Shown: positions 10,093 to 21,264 of the stretch, one piece after another
Layout of the letters: each line of letters starts with the position of its first letter
How positions within the stretch are numbered: the stretch's first letter is position 1
Source: Doryteuthis pealeii
Lineage: Eukaryota; Mollusca; Cephalopoda; Myopsida; Loliginidae
Direction of reading: 5' to 3'
DNA: 64,000 nt
Assembly: GCA_023376005.1 (NCBI GenBank)
Contig: CM042150.1
Coordinates: 70,376,584 to 70,440,583, forward strand
The notes under the pieces: generated by a model
What the model was told of the DNA's origin: nothing
The model's input: only the letters and a program-made list of their open reading frames with translations
Databases searched by the model: none
Made by a program: the position numbers and the translations under genes

Positions 10093-10218
10093 ATTGAGTG
10101 GCTCAAGAAAAACAAGTTTGGTGGAATTGTAATATGGTCATTAGATTTAGATGATTTCTTCAATAACTGTGGAAGTGGATCTTATGTTTTGTTGAAAACC
10201 TTGGAACATAACCTCTAA
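10093..10218 (+). CDS. GH18 chitinase-like gene, terminal exon E
   Basis: It reads IEWLKKNKFGGIVIWSLDLD, then DFFNNCGSGSYVLLKTLEHN, then L and TAA. The IWSLDLDD block is the last barrel strand of GH18, with the conserved Trp lining the -1 subsite. The protein stops about 20 residues after it, so there is no C-terminal chitin-binding (CBM14) module on this isoform. The last 16 codons and stop lie in the first copy of a 48-bp tandem duplication. A polyadenylation signal follows at 10322-10327. Confidence 0.9.
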   Translation: MEWLKKNKFGGIVIWSLDLDDFFNNCGSGSYVLLKTLEHNL

Positions 10219-10267
10219 AGAAGTGGATTTTATGTTTTGTCAAAAACCTTGTTACATAATCTGTAAA
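10172..10267 (+). repeat. 48-bp tandem duplication across the chitinase stop codon
   Basis: Copy 1 is 10172-10219 and copy 2 is 10220-10267, differing at 7 positions. Because 48 is a multiple of 3, both copies keep the same frame and each carries a TAA. Copy 2 would encode SGFYVLSKTLLHNL after the first stop. Confidence 0.85.
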
Positions 10268-10321
10268 GATTAAAAAATAATCTATTTTTCATTACATTTG
10301 AATTTTTATACAAATTAAAGA

Positions 10322-10327
10322 AATAAA
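10322..10327 (+). promoter_or_regulatory. Polyadenylation signal of the chitinase gene
   Basis: AATAAA about 104 nt after the stop codon, followed by A-rich sequence. It is the first canonical signal after the gene. Confidence 0.55.
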
Positions 10328-11289
10328 AAAATCAAAAAAAAAAAAAAATCAAAAAATATTTCAGCCTGACCAGCCATTTTATTTTGTCTGTCATGTCAAA
10401 TGAATTTAACATGACAAAAATTAAAGCATTGTCATCTTTTAACTCTTTTAAAACTGGGCAACATTTTCTTAGTTTTACATTGGGGTTTAATTGGATTTGC
10501 AGATTTTAAGACAAATCTCTGGAATTTTTCTAGAAAGTGAATTTTATTTCTTGCTTGCTGTTTACTAATTAATTTCTGTATCTTAATCTAAATATTTTGA
10601 TGTAAAATCTTTGAGAGTAAGTTACCTCCCTTGAATAAATGTTAGAATTTTGTTTTTTGTGTTCTTTTTTATTTAAAAAAATATTCTTGCTTGTTCATTC
10701 GAGAGCCATGATTAGTGTTGATTAGAAACATCATATTGAAAATATTAATTTGAAAAAAAATTACATGTATTTTTTAAGTCTCAAAACAAAAAAGTAAGTT
10801 TTGATTTTTCATCACAAAGTATTTTAACATGAAAACTGAAATTTTAATGATAATAGAAACACCTTGTGCATTATCTAAATGACTTGTTAACTTTTTTTTT
10901 CAAACTGTCTTGTTGTTGAAATGCAACAGACGCTTCCCAAAGTTAAAGGGAGATAACCGAGATCCTATTTTCGGAGTGATTAATTTAGAATAGGTGATTA
11001 TTTAGGCAAACTACTCTCCCAAACTACCCTAACATCTAAGCAATAGTAACAAGAAAATACTGCTACTCTCATTGACAACCTTGACAGGAACCATTTTTTT
11101 TATTTACAAAGACAAGTCTAACAAGATACAGAACCTAAATATAAGGAAAACAAAGAAAATAACCAAATTTGAGCATATACAATCTTACATGACGATAACA
11201 TTCCCTAAAAATCTATAGAAAATTCAGTTTAACTGTTTTTAGAAAGCATTTCACAATACAACTCTGCATTGACAGCTTTTTCTAATCTA
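10328..11289. other. Intergenic sequence after the chitinase gene
   Basis: AT-rich, no gene seen. It contains AAAGGGAGATAACC near 10945 and, in inverted form, GTTACCTCCCTT near 10620. Variants of this short word also occur near 16957 and 37553. Confidence 0.4.
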
Positions 11290-11840
11290 AACTCAAACAC
11301 AGCATAATGTCATATTCTTAGATGGAAGATCTCCCAATTTTGAGAACATTTATTGGCAGATTATTGGAATCCATAGTACTTGGTTGTTTTGTAGACAAAT
11401 TACAATGAATGGTATATTTAGTTGGAATATCTACACTGGTCCAACAAATATGGCATGCTACAGGAACTATATCAACTAAACATCCAGGAAGAGGTTCCAT
11501 TTGGTAGTAGCTCATTTATGATCTAGGGTAACTGCTTGTAGGACAAGGCAACCTCAATGGCCAAAAATAACGGTAGAAAGTCCCTCAAATATTTTTTGTA
11601 CATCATTTTAATGATCAGATTGGTATCCCATTTTATCTTTATGGTTACCGACTCCCATAAAGCATGTAATGCTACTGACACTTTTCTGTGGCCTGTAAGA
11701 AGCCCTGATGTTACACATAAACCAGGATCCACCCACCAGGCAATCCACAAAGAAGGGCACAATATTCTTCTAGTGGGAATACTGCCAAATATATCAAATA
11801 TTGACATCTTTGTCTTTTTGATAATTCTGATTTTGTGATT
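11290..11840 (-). pseudogene. Decayed coding-like stretch, family unknown
   Basis: Two overlapping-frame open segments run on the minus strand (11523-11807 and 11318-11515), with residues such as WWVDPGLCVTSGLLTGHR and PVACHICWTSVDIP. The local base composition is less AT-rich than the flanks, which suggests former coding or transposon sequence. I could not match it to a family. A decayed DNA-transposase fragment is one possibility, but no catalytic motif is visible. Confidence 0.25.
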
Positions 11841-11939
11841 ATCAATAAATTTACAGAACCATACTTTTTTCTCACAACATTGTCAGGAAGATGATTTATG
11901 ACACAGAGTTGCCATTAAAATACAACTTTTCTGTATGAT

Positions 11940-13800
11940 ATAATAATAATGAAATTTGTTGTGTACAGTGCACCACAACTCATTAAAGTCTCATGTCAAG
12001 TACACAGAATAATGTAGTGTCAGGAACATGAACAGTTTACAGTAGTAATATGCATGTATGCGTGCGCATATGTACGTGGAGAGTGGCATCAGGTATAGTG
12101 TTGGTGGACTACAGGAAGCATGGAGGCTTTAAAAGATTCAGTGCTTCGGCAGCCTACAACAGACGCAGGCAGTTTATTCCATGTCTCCGCAATTCTGAGC
12201 ATGAAAAAATGTTTCCGAAAATCACGTGAGCAGTGCTGTTTCTGACATTGTAGGCATGCCCACGTGTGTTGGAAAGATGGAGATCAAAAAGGTGCTCAAA
12301 GTTGCTGTTAAGATGATTAATGATCTTACCAGGTCAGTTGCCAGACGCCGAAGTTTCAGTGAATCCATTCCCAGGGCTGCGAGACGTTCAGAGTAGGGTA
12401 GATGCCTGATGGAGGGTATTCGTTTGGTTGCACGTCTCTAATATTCTGAGCAAGATAGGGGTTCCAGACCGGTAATGCAAAGTCCAAGTGTGGCCGCACC
12501 ATAGCTTTGTACAGCTTCAAATAGATAGCCGGTGAGCGGCTGACAAAGGTCTTGCTGAGTGACGCCAGGACGCCCTCGGCCTTTTTGACAATTTTGGAGA
12601 TGTGTTTCGTCCAACGTAAATCACTGCTGACAGTAATACCCAGATCACGTTCACAAGAAGATTCCTTGATATTAGTGTTGTGGAGGGAGTATATGTATGA
12701 TGGGTTTTTCCTCCCAAAATGTATGGTGGTGCATTTGTCCACAGCCAGCTTCAGTTGCCATTCAGTGATCCATTGTTGCAGTGTCCAGGTCTGATTGTAG
12801 TAAAGATCTGCAGCGTTCAGGATCTGTCTTTTTTATTTCAAGGTACTTGATGTCATCGGCATACTTCAGGACTATGGTATTCCTTAAGTTAGCATCTATA
12901 TCATTGATATATGCAACAAACAAAAGGGGGCCAAGAACTGATCCCTGTGGTACCCCAGATGACATCTCATATGGTGAGGAGTGTTGCTCAAGAACTGTAA
13001 CTACCTCTCTCCGGTTGAGAATGAAGGACTTTAACCAGTTAAAAAGATCATCCTTCACTCCCATTGTAGAGAGTTTTGCCAAAAGTCTTTTGTGCGGCAC
13101 AGAATTGAAGGCCTTAGCAAAGTCAAGGTAGACAACATCTACCCATGAGCCTCCATCAGTGATCCGGGTGATGTCCTCTAGGAATTCTACAAGTTGATCA
13201 CAACAGCTAGAGTTTGGGATAAATCCAAACGGGGATGGTCAGATAAGACTGTGGAAGTTCCAGAAATTCCCAAGTCCCTCTCTGATGCAGGACTCCATCA
13301 ACTTAGCAATGCAACTTGTAAGACTGACTGGTCGATAGTTAACAGGTGATGTGCGGTCACCCTTTTTGAACAGTGGAATTACACTAGCAGTTTTCCACTG
13401 TTCTGGGGTAACACCATTTTTCAAGCAAAATTGGAAGAAAACAGCTAGCTGGTGCAGAAGGAAGTACCCGTCCCGTTTGAGAAGCAGGTATTTCACACCA
13501 TCAAAATCTGGAGAAGCATGGTTGCGTTTGCTCTTGAGGTGGTGTCGCAGCATAACAGGTGTGAATTCTATAGTAGTTATAGAAGTTGATGTCAGAGGTG
13601 GAGAGGATGGTACATTTTGGTCCTCGACAGTGACAGCAATAAGTTCTGCACATTCTTTGGGGTCATTGGTGATTTGGTTTGTATGAGGATTGTGAAGAGG
13701 GCCAACGGGGGAGTGAGGCCTCTGTTTTGAATGTACATATTTCCAGAACACCTGTCTGGGCTGGTTGCTATGCGCTGTTCAAATTCAAGTCAACCCAACC
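11940..13800 (-). mobile_element. CR1/Jockey-like LINE, 5'-truncated reverse transcriptase
   Basis: Read on the minus strand from 13770 down: KYVHSKQRPHS, WKTASVIPLFKKGDRTSPVN, NYRPVSLTSCIAKLMES, then SSGVPQGSVLGPLLFVAYIN, then the catalytic KYADDIKYL (YxDD Asp pair), then the thumb and C-terminal part (MDKCTTIHFGRKNPSYIYS, ERDLGITVSSDLRWTKHI, VWNPYLAQN). These are the ordered blocks of a CR1/Jockey-group reverse transcriptase. Frame breaks occur near 13,230, 12,760 and 12,420. The 3' UTR runs to an (ATT)n-like tail near 11940. The same 3' end recurs at 47.73 kb, and a second RT copy lies at 61.1-62.15 kb. Confidence 0.85.
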
Positions 13801-14996
13801 CACACACTTACTTCTACTCACAATTGTATAATTTTTTTTCTCATTTAGTCTTAATAAAATTTATATTAGTATTTTGTAAAAGTAAATTTTGAATCTAGCA
13901 AAAAAAAAAAAAAAAAAAAAAAAGTTGTGCTTAACTTTTGAGCAAACACGCACAGATGTTTAGTAGTTACCCTTATCCATCCACAAGCACAAATTAAATT
14001 AAGAAAGATCTCCCAATTTTCTTTAAAGTTCTTTTAAATTCCATAATTATGAATAAATGGCAGATTTCACCAAGATGGTGGGAAAGATCTGATTATCATA
14101 CTTTTAATCTATGTCTAAAAACAAAAAAAACATTGCATATATATATATATATATATATATAGCTACATAGCTTGATACAACCATAAATGTAATAAAGATA
14201 GGAAAAGAAAACTCTTATTGACTCAATCAAAAATATATATCTATTTTGTAAGTGATAGATTTAAATTTTTTAAAATTATTATTATAGAAATCTCATTGCT
14301 TTGGCCAGTCTAATTTTCTTGCCTTATTAAACACTCCATCCTTCCTTAGGTGTCTGTTTTACTTTTAAGAAATTGAATATTCTGTTGGGGCATGCTTGTT
14401 CCTACCCTGTGCCTCTGCATGTTTATTTTAAAACTCCAAATATAGCATTTCTTTTCTAATTAGTATTTTCCATATATCTATGCTTGACCTACTGATCAAT
14501 TTGTGGAGATTTGTTCAACTCTTTTATACTCCAGTGCAGTTGACTTTATCCCATATAAATTCATAAGCCTGTCTCTCTCTATACATATGATCAGCCATTT
14601 ATGATTTTAAAGTTTCTTTAATATTACAGAGTTTTGATGTTTCTTATTTTTAGCAGATGAAATATGCTACAACATAACAAGATTTAATTTTTTTTTAAAT
14701 AAAAGACATTTGAATTATGTATTATAATCAAAACATAACCAGTAAGCCAAAGAGAATTAGATCCCCCCCCCAAAAAAAATCTAAAAACATTTAAACAATC
14801 TATCAGTTTTATATACTTTTTTTTTTTTAAACCAAGTAGTCATTCTTTATAACAAAAAGAAAATAAGAAAAGAGTGTAATTAAAAAACTTAATTATCAAT
14901 AAATGTCAAAAATACTTGTAACTTTAGATCATTTCATTATTCTTATAACATTTTTGCTATTAATCTGAAATAATGACAAAAAACACAAAATATAAC

Positions 14997-15049
14997 TTTT
15001 AAGCCAAATTTACAGTCAATTATAATTGACAGTCAATTTGGCTTAAAAT
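14997..15049. repeat. Imperfect hairpin
   Basis: The ends TTTTAAGCCAAATT and AATTTGGCTTAAAA are exact complements. The inner parts (ACAGTCAATT and AATTGACAGT) pair less perfectly. Confidence 0.6.
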
Positions 15050-15233
15050 GTAGGACTAGTAAGTCAGTATCCAATCTTGGCTAAAAATATTGAGCTAATT
15101 TCTTAATTACAGCTAATAAATCCAATATATAAAAGTACTTTAATTAAAATAGTTATTTAAAAAAATGCTTGCTCCAGTGACTTTACAATATTTTTTTTGC
15201 TAATAGGTCCAATATAATAGTTTTATAGGGGAA

Positions 15234-15280
15234 AATCAATGAATGTGTAATGCTTTGTTAGCATTACACATTCATTGATT
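15234..15280. repeat. Perfect hairpin, 21-bp arms, 5-nt loop
   Basis: The left arm 15234-15254 (AATCAATGAATGTGTAATGC plus T) is an exact reverse complement of 15260-15280, around the loop TTGTT. Confidence 0.85.
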
Positions 15281-15604
15281 ATTATGCAGGATTTTCTATT
15301 TTAGAAGAAATTCTTGATAGAATTTATACAAAATTTTGTTTATACAATACAAATGTTTTTTTTTTTTTTATTGTAAATTATATTAGTCAGTCCATAAAAT
15401 ATTTGATATCAGTGACTTTGTTGGTAATTTAATATTGGTACTTCTAAATGTTAATGAAATAAAACTTTTTCCACAATCACAATCAACTAGAATAATGAAA
15501 AAATATTGATAACACTAAACCATAAATCAATTATACCAAATTTCTCTTTGGATGTTATGTAACAGCAAATCATATGTATTTACTCAAGGCCAATTTTGAA
15601 GTGG

Positions 15605-15705
15605 ATTTTAACAGGTTTGAATTCACTGCCCTACTATTTACCCATAGCTGGAGGGAGAATAGTTAGATTAATACCTTTCTCAAAGGTATTAGCACTGTGT
15701 GACTC
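15605..15705 (-). repeat. SINE family 1 fragment
   Basis: The block TACTATTTACCCATAGCTGG followed by ATACCTTTCTCAAAGG-type sequence matches the minus-strand SINE copy at 33.3-33.47 kb and the plus-strand copy at 58.5-58.7 kb. Confidence 0.5.
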
Positions 15706-15744
15706 CTGTTTCACAGGGGATCCAGTGACTTCACAGGTCATCTA

Positions 15745-15782
<38 letters not shown>
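15745..15782. repeat. (TA)n microsatellite
   Basis: Uninterrupted TA dinucleotides, about 19 units. Confidence 0.9.
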
Positions 15783-15785
<3 letters not shown>

Positions 15786-18406
15786 TAACAAAACTGCTTA
15801 CCATATTCTTTCCTTATACTAACATGCCTTAAGGATTCAGCATTTACAATTTTAAGAAGTTGCAGTCCTTTTCACTAAGGATAATTCCCACTAGATATCA
15901 ACAGATATAGCCAAACCATAAAAATATTTTTACTAAAATCTCCATTCCTAATTTTTCTCCTGTATAGAAATCCGACACCATCACCAAACCTCTTGAGCCA
16001 ACTGTAGCGAGGCAAACATTCTTTCACTGGAGTCCCCTTGCCTATGCATCAAGTTGTTTCACCACAAGTCCACAACTAAAAGAATTGCTAATTTCTACTC
16101 AGGTTGGACAATATCTTTCATCACAATTGATGCACCAATACACTCAGGAAGCCAAATTCTATGTTAAAATGGAAACTACAATACTTTACATACTACTTCC
16201 TCTATTCAACTCTTTACTTTCTTCTTACATCCCCCTTCTACTTCTTTCTTCCACAAGCAGCCATGTTTGTTGTGGTTGTATACAGGGACCGCTAAACTAT
16301 AAACCCTTACAGCTTGCTTTCCATATTCAGAAAAATGACTCACCATCTCCAGGAGGAAAAAAAAGTAAATTCTTAGAATCTGAAGGAAGACTCCCCCCTC
16401 CCAACCCTTGCAAATAAATAGGAGCACAGGATGTGGGAACCTATCAAGACTTGTCTGTAAGTTTCCATCAAAGTTAATAGGCAGAAGATAGTATCAGGAA
16501 TCTGTAAGATGAATAAGATTTCTTTAAAAAAAAACTTATGAAGAAAAAGATTTAGGAGTTGTTCATTTTTATTTCTGACTAGTAAGACAGTCTGGCATTG
16601 TTTATGATCATCTTATACAACATTCTTTTGGGTTTGGTGAACAAAAAAAGGTTGGTGTAATTGCAACTGCAAAAGAGTGGCCAATTATTTACAAAAACTT
16701 GTAAAAAGTAATTATGAATGGAAAAGAATAGAAATAAAGCCATGTTAATCTTAGATGATTTTATAAATGAAGTTTGAAAATAGAATAATGCATCTCAATA
16801 TTAAGTCTACCATGAGGTCATTTTTTTTTCTAAGAAAAAATTATAATCTGTATTATTATAACCTGGTTTATTGTAGGTATTCTACAGTAATAGAAAAAAA
16901 AAGTCTCATTGTAATAAAATTTTGTTGGCATAATAATATAATATTTATCCTTATTAAGGGAGATAAATACTGAATGCTGATTATAGTGTAATTCCCCTTA
17001 TTTTTCAATTAGGATATAAATTCTATAAATAGGATGGGAATAAACATTAAGCTTAATGACCACCAAAAGATGGCCTTTAAGTAAGTATAAATAAAGGAAC
17101 ATTAATTTAGTAGGTTCTTCTAATATTGAGATTAATCATGCTAAGTGTAATAAGTTGAGACAATTATTTTTACCAAGGTGAAGTTGTAATAAAAATTAAT
17201 TTTAAAAATGTGACAATTAGCACATATGCATTTTATATATGAATCAGTTTAAAACTTGTTTTCTCTCCCAAAAATACAAATTATATTATAATTTAATTCT
17301 AAATTTGTCCTTATAAAGAGTGTATCTTCTATCTTAAAAAGATAAAAAATACACTATTTACAATCAATTTATAATACATAAATCAAAAAGATAAAACCAT
17401 GAATATATAAATTAGTCATATTTAGAAATGAAATCTTGAAGTTAAGTTTTAAAATTTTATCTCCAGTTGAGATTTTCAGTACATCTATTTATTTAAAATA
17501 TAGCCCCAATATAGTTATTATCTTAGTGTATTACACACACGTATATACACACACACACAAATGTAACAACTATTAAGAGACAGAGGTAGTATTAGAAACA
17601 TAATGCAAACACCAATTGTCCTCATTAACTAAATAATTAGCAATTTGAGTTCACAGCCTGATCCTCCATAACATGAATGGTCTATGAAGGAAAATATTTA
17701 ACCAATGTACTATCTAAATGATATTTTTTAAAAATATCATTATTATATACTTCTTACTTTAACTTGGGTAGGGTGATTGTTAATTACTGATGCTGGAGAT
17801 GTTCCCAACTTGACAATTCATCTACCTGTACATGTGTGAGGGGACCCCCATATCATATTCAACTTTTTGGGAAGATGAAAGAAATAACATTACCCTGCTA
17901 AATTTAGCATTTTAACATGTTTTTGATAGAAAACAAAAAACATCTTAGACATCTAATACTTTAAGATTTTTTTTTAATAGTGTAGTGACTGATTATATCA
18001 ACCATTCATTGTTTTTCCTTTCTCATTGTGCATGCATATGTAAATCTTTTAGCCTTTGTACTTGTTTTAAACTGTAAACCTATAAGTCTGTTGTCTTCTT
18101 CAACCTTTTGTTTACAATGCTCCAGGCTGTACTATTACATGTAATGGGATGGGATAGAGTCAATTCCGAAGATGTACCTTAAAAAAAAAAAAACTTGTAT
18201 CCTTTCTGTTGTGAGAGTAAGAAAATACTAGCTTTTTGTTTGTTTTTGTGTCAGACACTCCTTTAGAGATCTCTTCCTATCTTTTGACACTATCTCAAGT
18301 AGACAAAAATTTTAATTAAATGAATTCCCAAGTCAATAAATAGAAATGAAAACATTTAAAATTGATTTCTGTGCTGTGCACCAATGTAAGTCTGCTTGTT
18401 TTACAG

Positions 18407-18616
18407 CGGCACCCATCCTGGTTTCAAACACTAAAAGATCATAATGGTAGGCAAGATACATTAGGGATCTTTCCATATAAAAATATGTTTGAACTTGACT
18501 GGATTCATTATGGTGGCAGAGAAGAAAGTGGAAGCAACAAAAAACTCAGTCAAATTAGAGTAATCAAAACTAAATTACTACAAAGTAAATATCAAATCAT
18601 ATGGTTAATCTGCTAA
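18407..18616 (+). other. Possible orphan exon, family unknown
   Basis: A good acceptor-like tract (TGCTTGTTTTACAG, ending at 18406) is followed by 69 open codons and a stop. They start RHPSWFQTLKDHNGRQDTLG and contain FELDWIHYGGREESGSNKK. The open part is less AT-biased than its surroundings. I recognise no family, and no partner exon or promoter is seen. It may be the terminal exon of an unseen plus-strand gene, or chance. Confidence 0.2.
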
Positions 18617-21193
18617 CAAAGAAAATAGTCTTTAGCATCAAGTTTAGACTTGTCAAAATCCTTAGTTAAACCAATTGTACACTTAAACACTAATTACCCC
18701 CAAATAACAAACAAGTCACTAATATTAAATAATAAGTGAACTGACATTCAAGTTGAAAGCTTAATTTTAAACAGTAATAGACCGTTTCTATGGAGCTTCT
18801 AATCTAAGTCAACTACTTATAATATTAAGCTCACCAACCTTGTCTTTTAGGTATTGAGATAACTTTTTGGGTTAAGTTTCCTTTTTGTTTTCAGATGACC
18901 TCTTCAATTTAATTTGAAGTTTTACTTAACAGAGATCAAATGCAAACCAAATTTATTCAGCAACTTGGGTTGTTTTATGTCCAGTATTGTTTCTATAAAG
19001 GTTTCAAAACAGTATTTATCCCTGTCAATTATTGTCAATTAACTCTTATCAGAATAAAGTTAGGAAGACTTTAGAGGATTTACCAAAGCCTTTCCTTGAT
19101 AGACAAATAAAATTCAAGTCTGCAAATATTTACAAAGTTCACCTTTGTTGCTACATCAGCTCAGGTAACATGTATGTTCAACTGGAATTAGTTTCATTAT
19201 AAGCAGATTAGTTGAGCACCTTACCACAAGAAACAAAAAGAAAAATAGTTCTCAGGCAAATTAAGAAACCTGTCGTCAGTGTTAGGTTGAAACTGTTTTT
19301 TTTTTTTTGCTGTCAACATTATACCATTTGTTCAGATATTGCCATATACTTTCTCTTGAGAGATAAGACTAACATGTAAAGTTTTTAACAGACATTCTCA
19401 AGGTCAATGATGTGGCTATCAGGTTTGTAAACTACTGCAGGACAAAAGAGGACCTCACTCTTAGCATACATTGTCAACAATTACCATTTAATTTTGAAGA
19501 CAGGAGTCTTCCCTAGAGGAGAAATAGACATTAACAATAAAATATATTAGTGATGATGAAATCCAAGCATATGGAAAATAAGAAAAAACAAAACAAAAAT
19601 AAAAACAAACAAAACATGCAAATTATGGCAACATGTCTGAACTATCCATCAGCAGATATATTACAGAGAAGAACCCCCATCTTGTATTGATACCTATTTT
19701 CCTATTGTATTTATTAAAACAATTTCATGTAGGACACCTTGGTATCTGTAGAAGGAAAATCTTTGTATATATATATATATATATATGACCAATGAACATC
19801 AACAAGAAGAAATTGCTGCATATTGCCACTGATATGTTTTGTCAGCAAGTAGAAATATAATCTTAGAAACAGATACTCTATGATTGGGAATTCACATTCA
19901 ATACAAAACATTCATATATTTCTTTTCCAAATCCTTTAGGGATGTTTATTTAGTGAAAATCAACTTAAATTTTTTCCAAGTTTGGTATACCAAATACACT
20001 GGTTTCAGAGTATGGCACTCAGTTTATGCAAGTAGAATTTACTGAATACTGCAAAATTAATTGAACATACCACAAATCTCACCATAATATCAATATAATA
20101 TCAAAATGGTCAAGCAGTATTGACACTTTTGAGAAGGCTTTGATAAAAAAAAAAGAAAAAAGAAAGTTGAGAAAATTCTATAACTTTCCTCTCTTCTATA
20201 AAACAATTCCAAATGCATCTGAAGCAAAACAGAAGTGGCTGAAAAACCATTTCAAAAATTATATTTAGCCTAAAACGACTGAAATGAATTTTTCTTTGAT
20301 GCTTTAAAAGAAATCAAGTATCCAGATTAAAGAAAGAAAAAATAAATAATGGTCAGCTGTAAAGTGAAGGTAAAATAATGAATCATTAGAACACACACAA
20401 ATAATGACATAACATTGAAACAATGAAACACCAATTCCAAATACCATTAACATTTTTATGCAAAAGACTAAAGTATTCTATTTATTAAAAATAGGTGTTG
20501 ATTGCTATAAAGTAGAAACTACAATGTTATTGTCTACATTACATATTTAGTTCAGACATAAGTGCTCCAGTGAATGATTGGTTACTACAAATAAGACTCT
20601 TATGATAAACATTCTCAAAGTCACTAATGTGAACAGACTACTGATATCTATACTGAGAGAGCTATCATTATCAACAAGACGACATCAACTATCGTCCTGT
20701 ATTGACTATTACTATTATCTAAAATGTTTTGCCGTGGAAAATAGATGTAATCTGTTGATATAACAAACAGAATACACTTTCATGTCACACTCAGAGGTAC
20801 AAATACTAAAACGTACTATTTCTTTAAACAACAACAACAAAAATGCTGATGGGAAATCTAGCATTATACAGTATTGATCATAAATAAATACCCACCTCAG
20901 CTATAAAAAAATATATAAGTGAATATTCTTCTAAACTAAAGATGGAATTTTAGTATTTCTAGTCAAACATACAATTGAAATGGATATTAGCTATTGTTTC
21001 TAATAAAACCCTACAGCATTTCATTCTTACAGTATGCAGCCTTTCATCTTTTTTTCTAAATGTATTTTAACTGCTATATAATCATATTTTCCATTAGAGT
21101 TTGGTATTAAATAATTACCCATTTCAATTGTATAAATGTGCCAATAGAAATAAAAACCCTAGTATATTTGATTTAGAAGAAAATCAACATTAC

Positions 21194-21264
<71 letters not shown>

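Larger units (their letters stand above)
13801..18406. other. Intergenic AT-rich DNA with hairpins, TA repeats and a SINE piece
   Basis: It contains an A24 run (13900-13923), TA repeats (about 14139-14161 and 15745-15782), two hairpins (14997-15049 and 15234-15280) and a SINE fragment (15605-15705). A short plus-strand open frame at 16085-16417 has no recognisable family. No gene is supported. Confidence 0.5.

Noticed and set aside
16085..16417. 110-codon hydrophobic open frame
   Set aside because: Low-complexity Leu/Ser content from pyrimidine-rich DNA, with no motif, splice signals or neighbours to support a gene.
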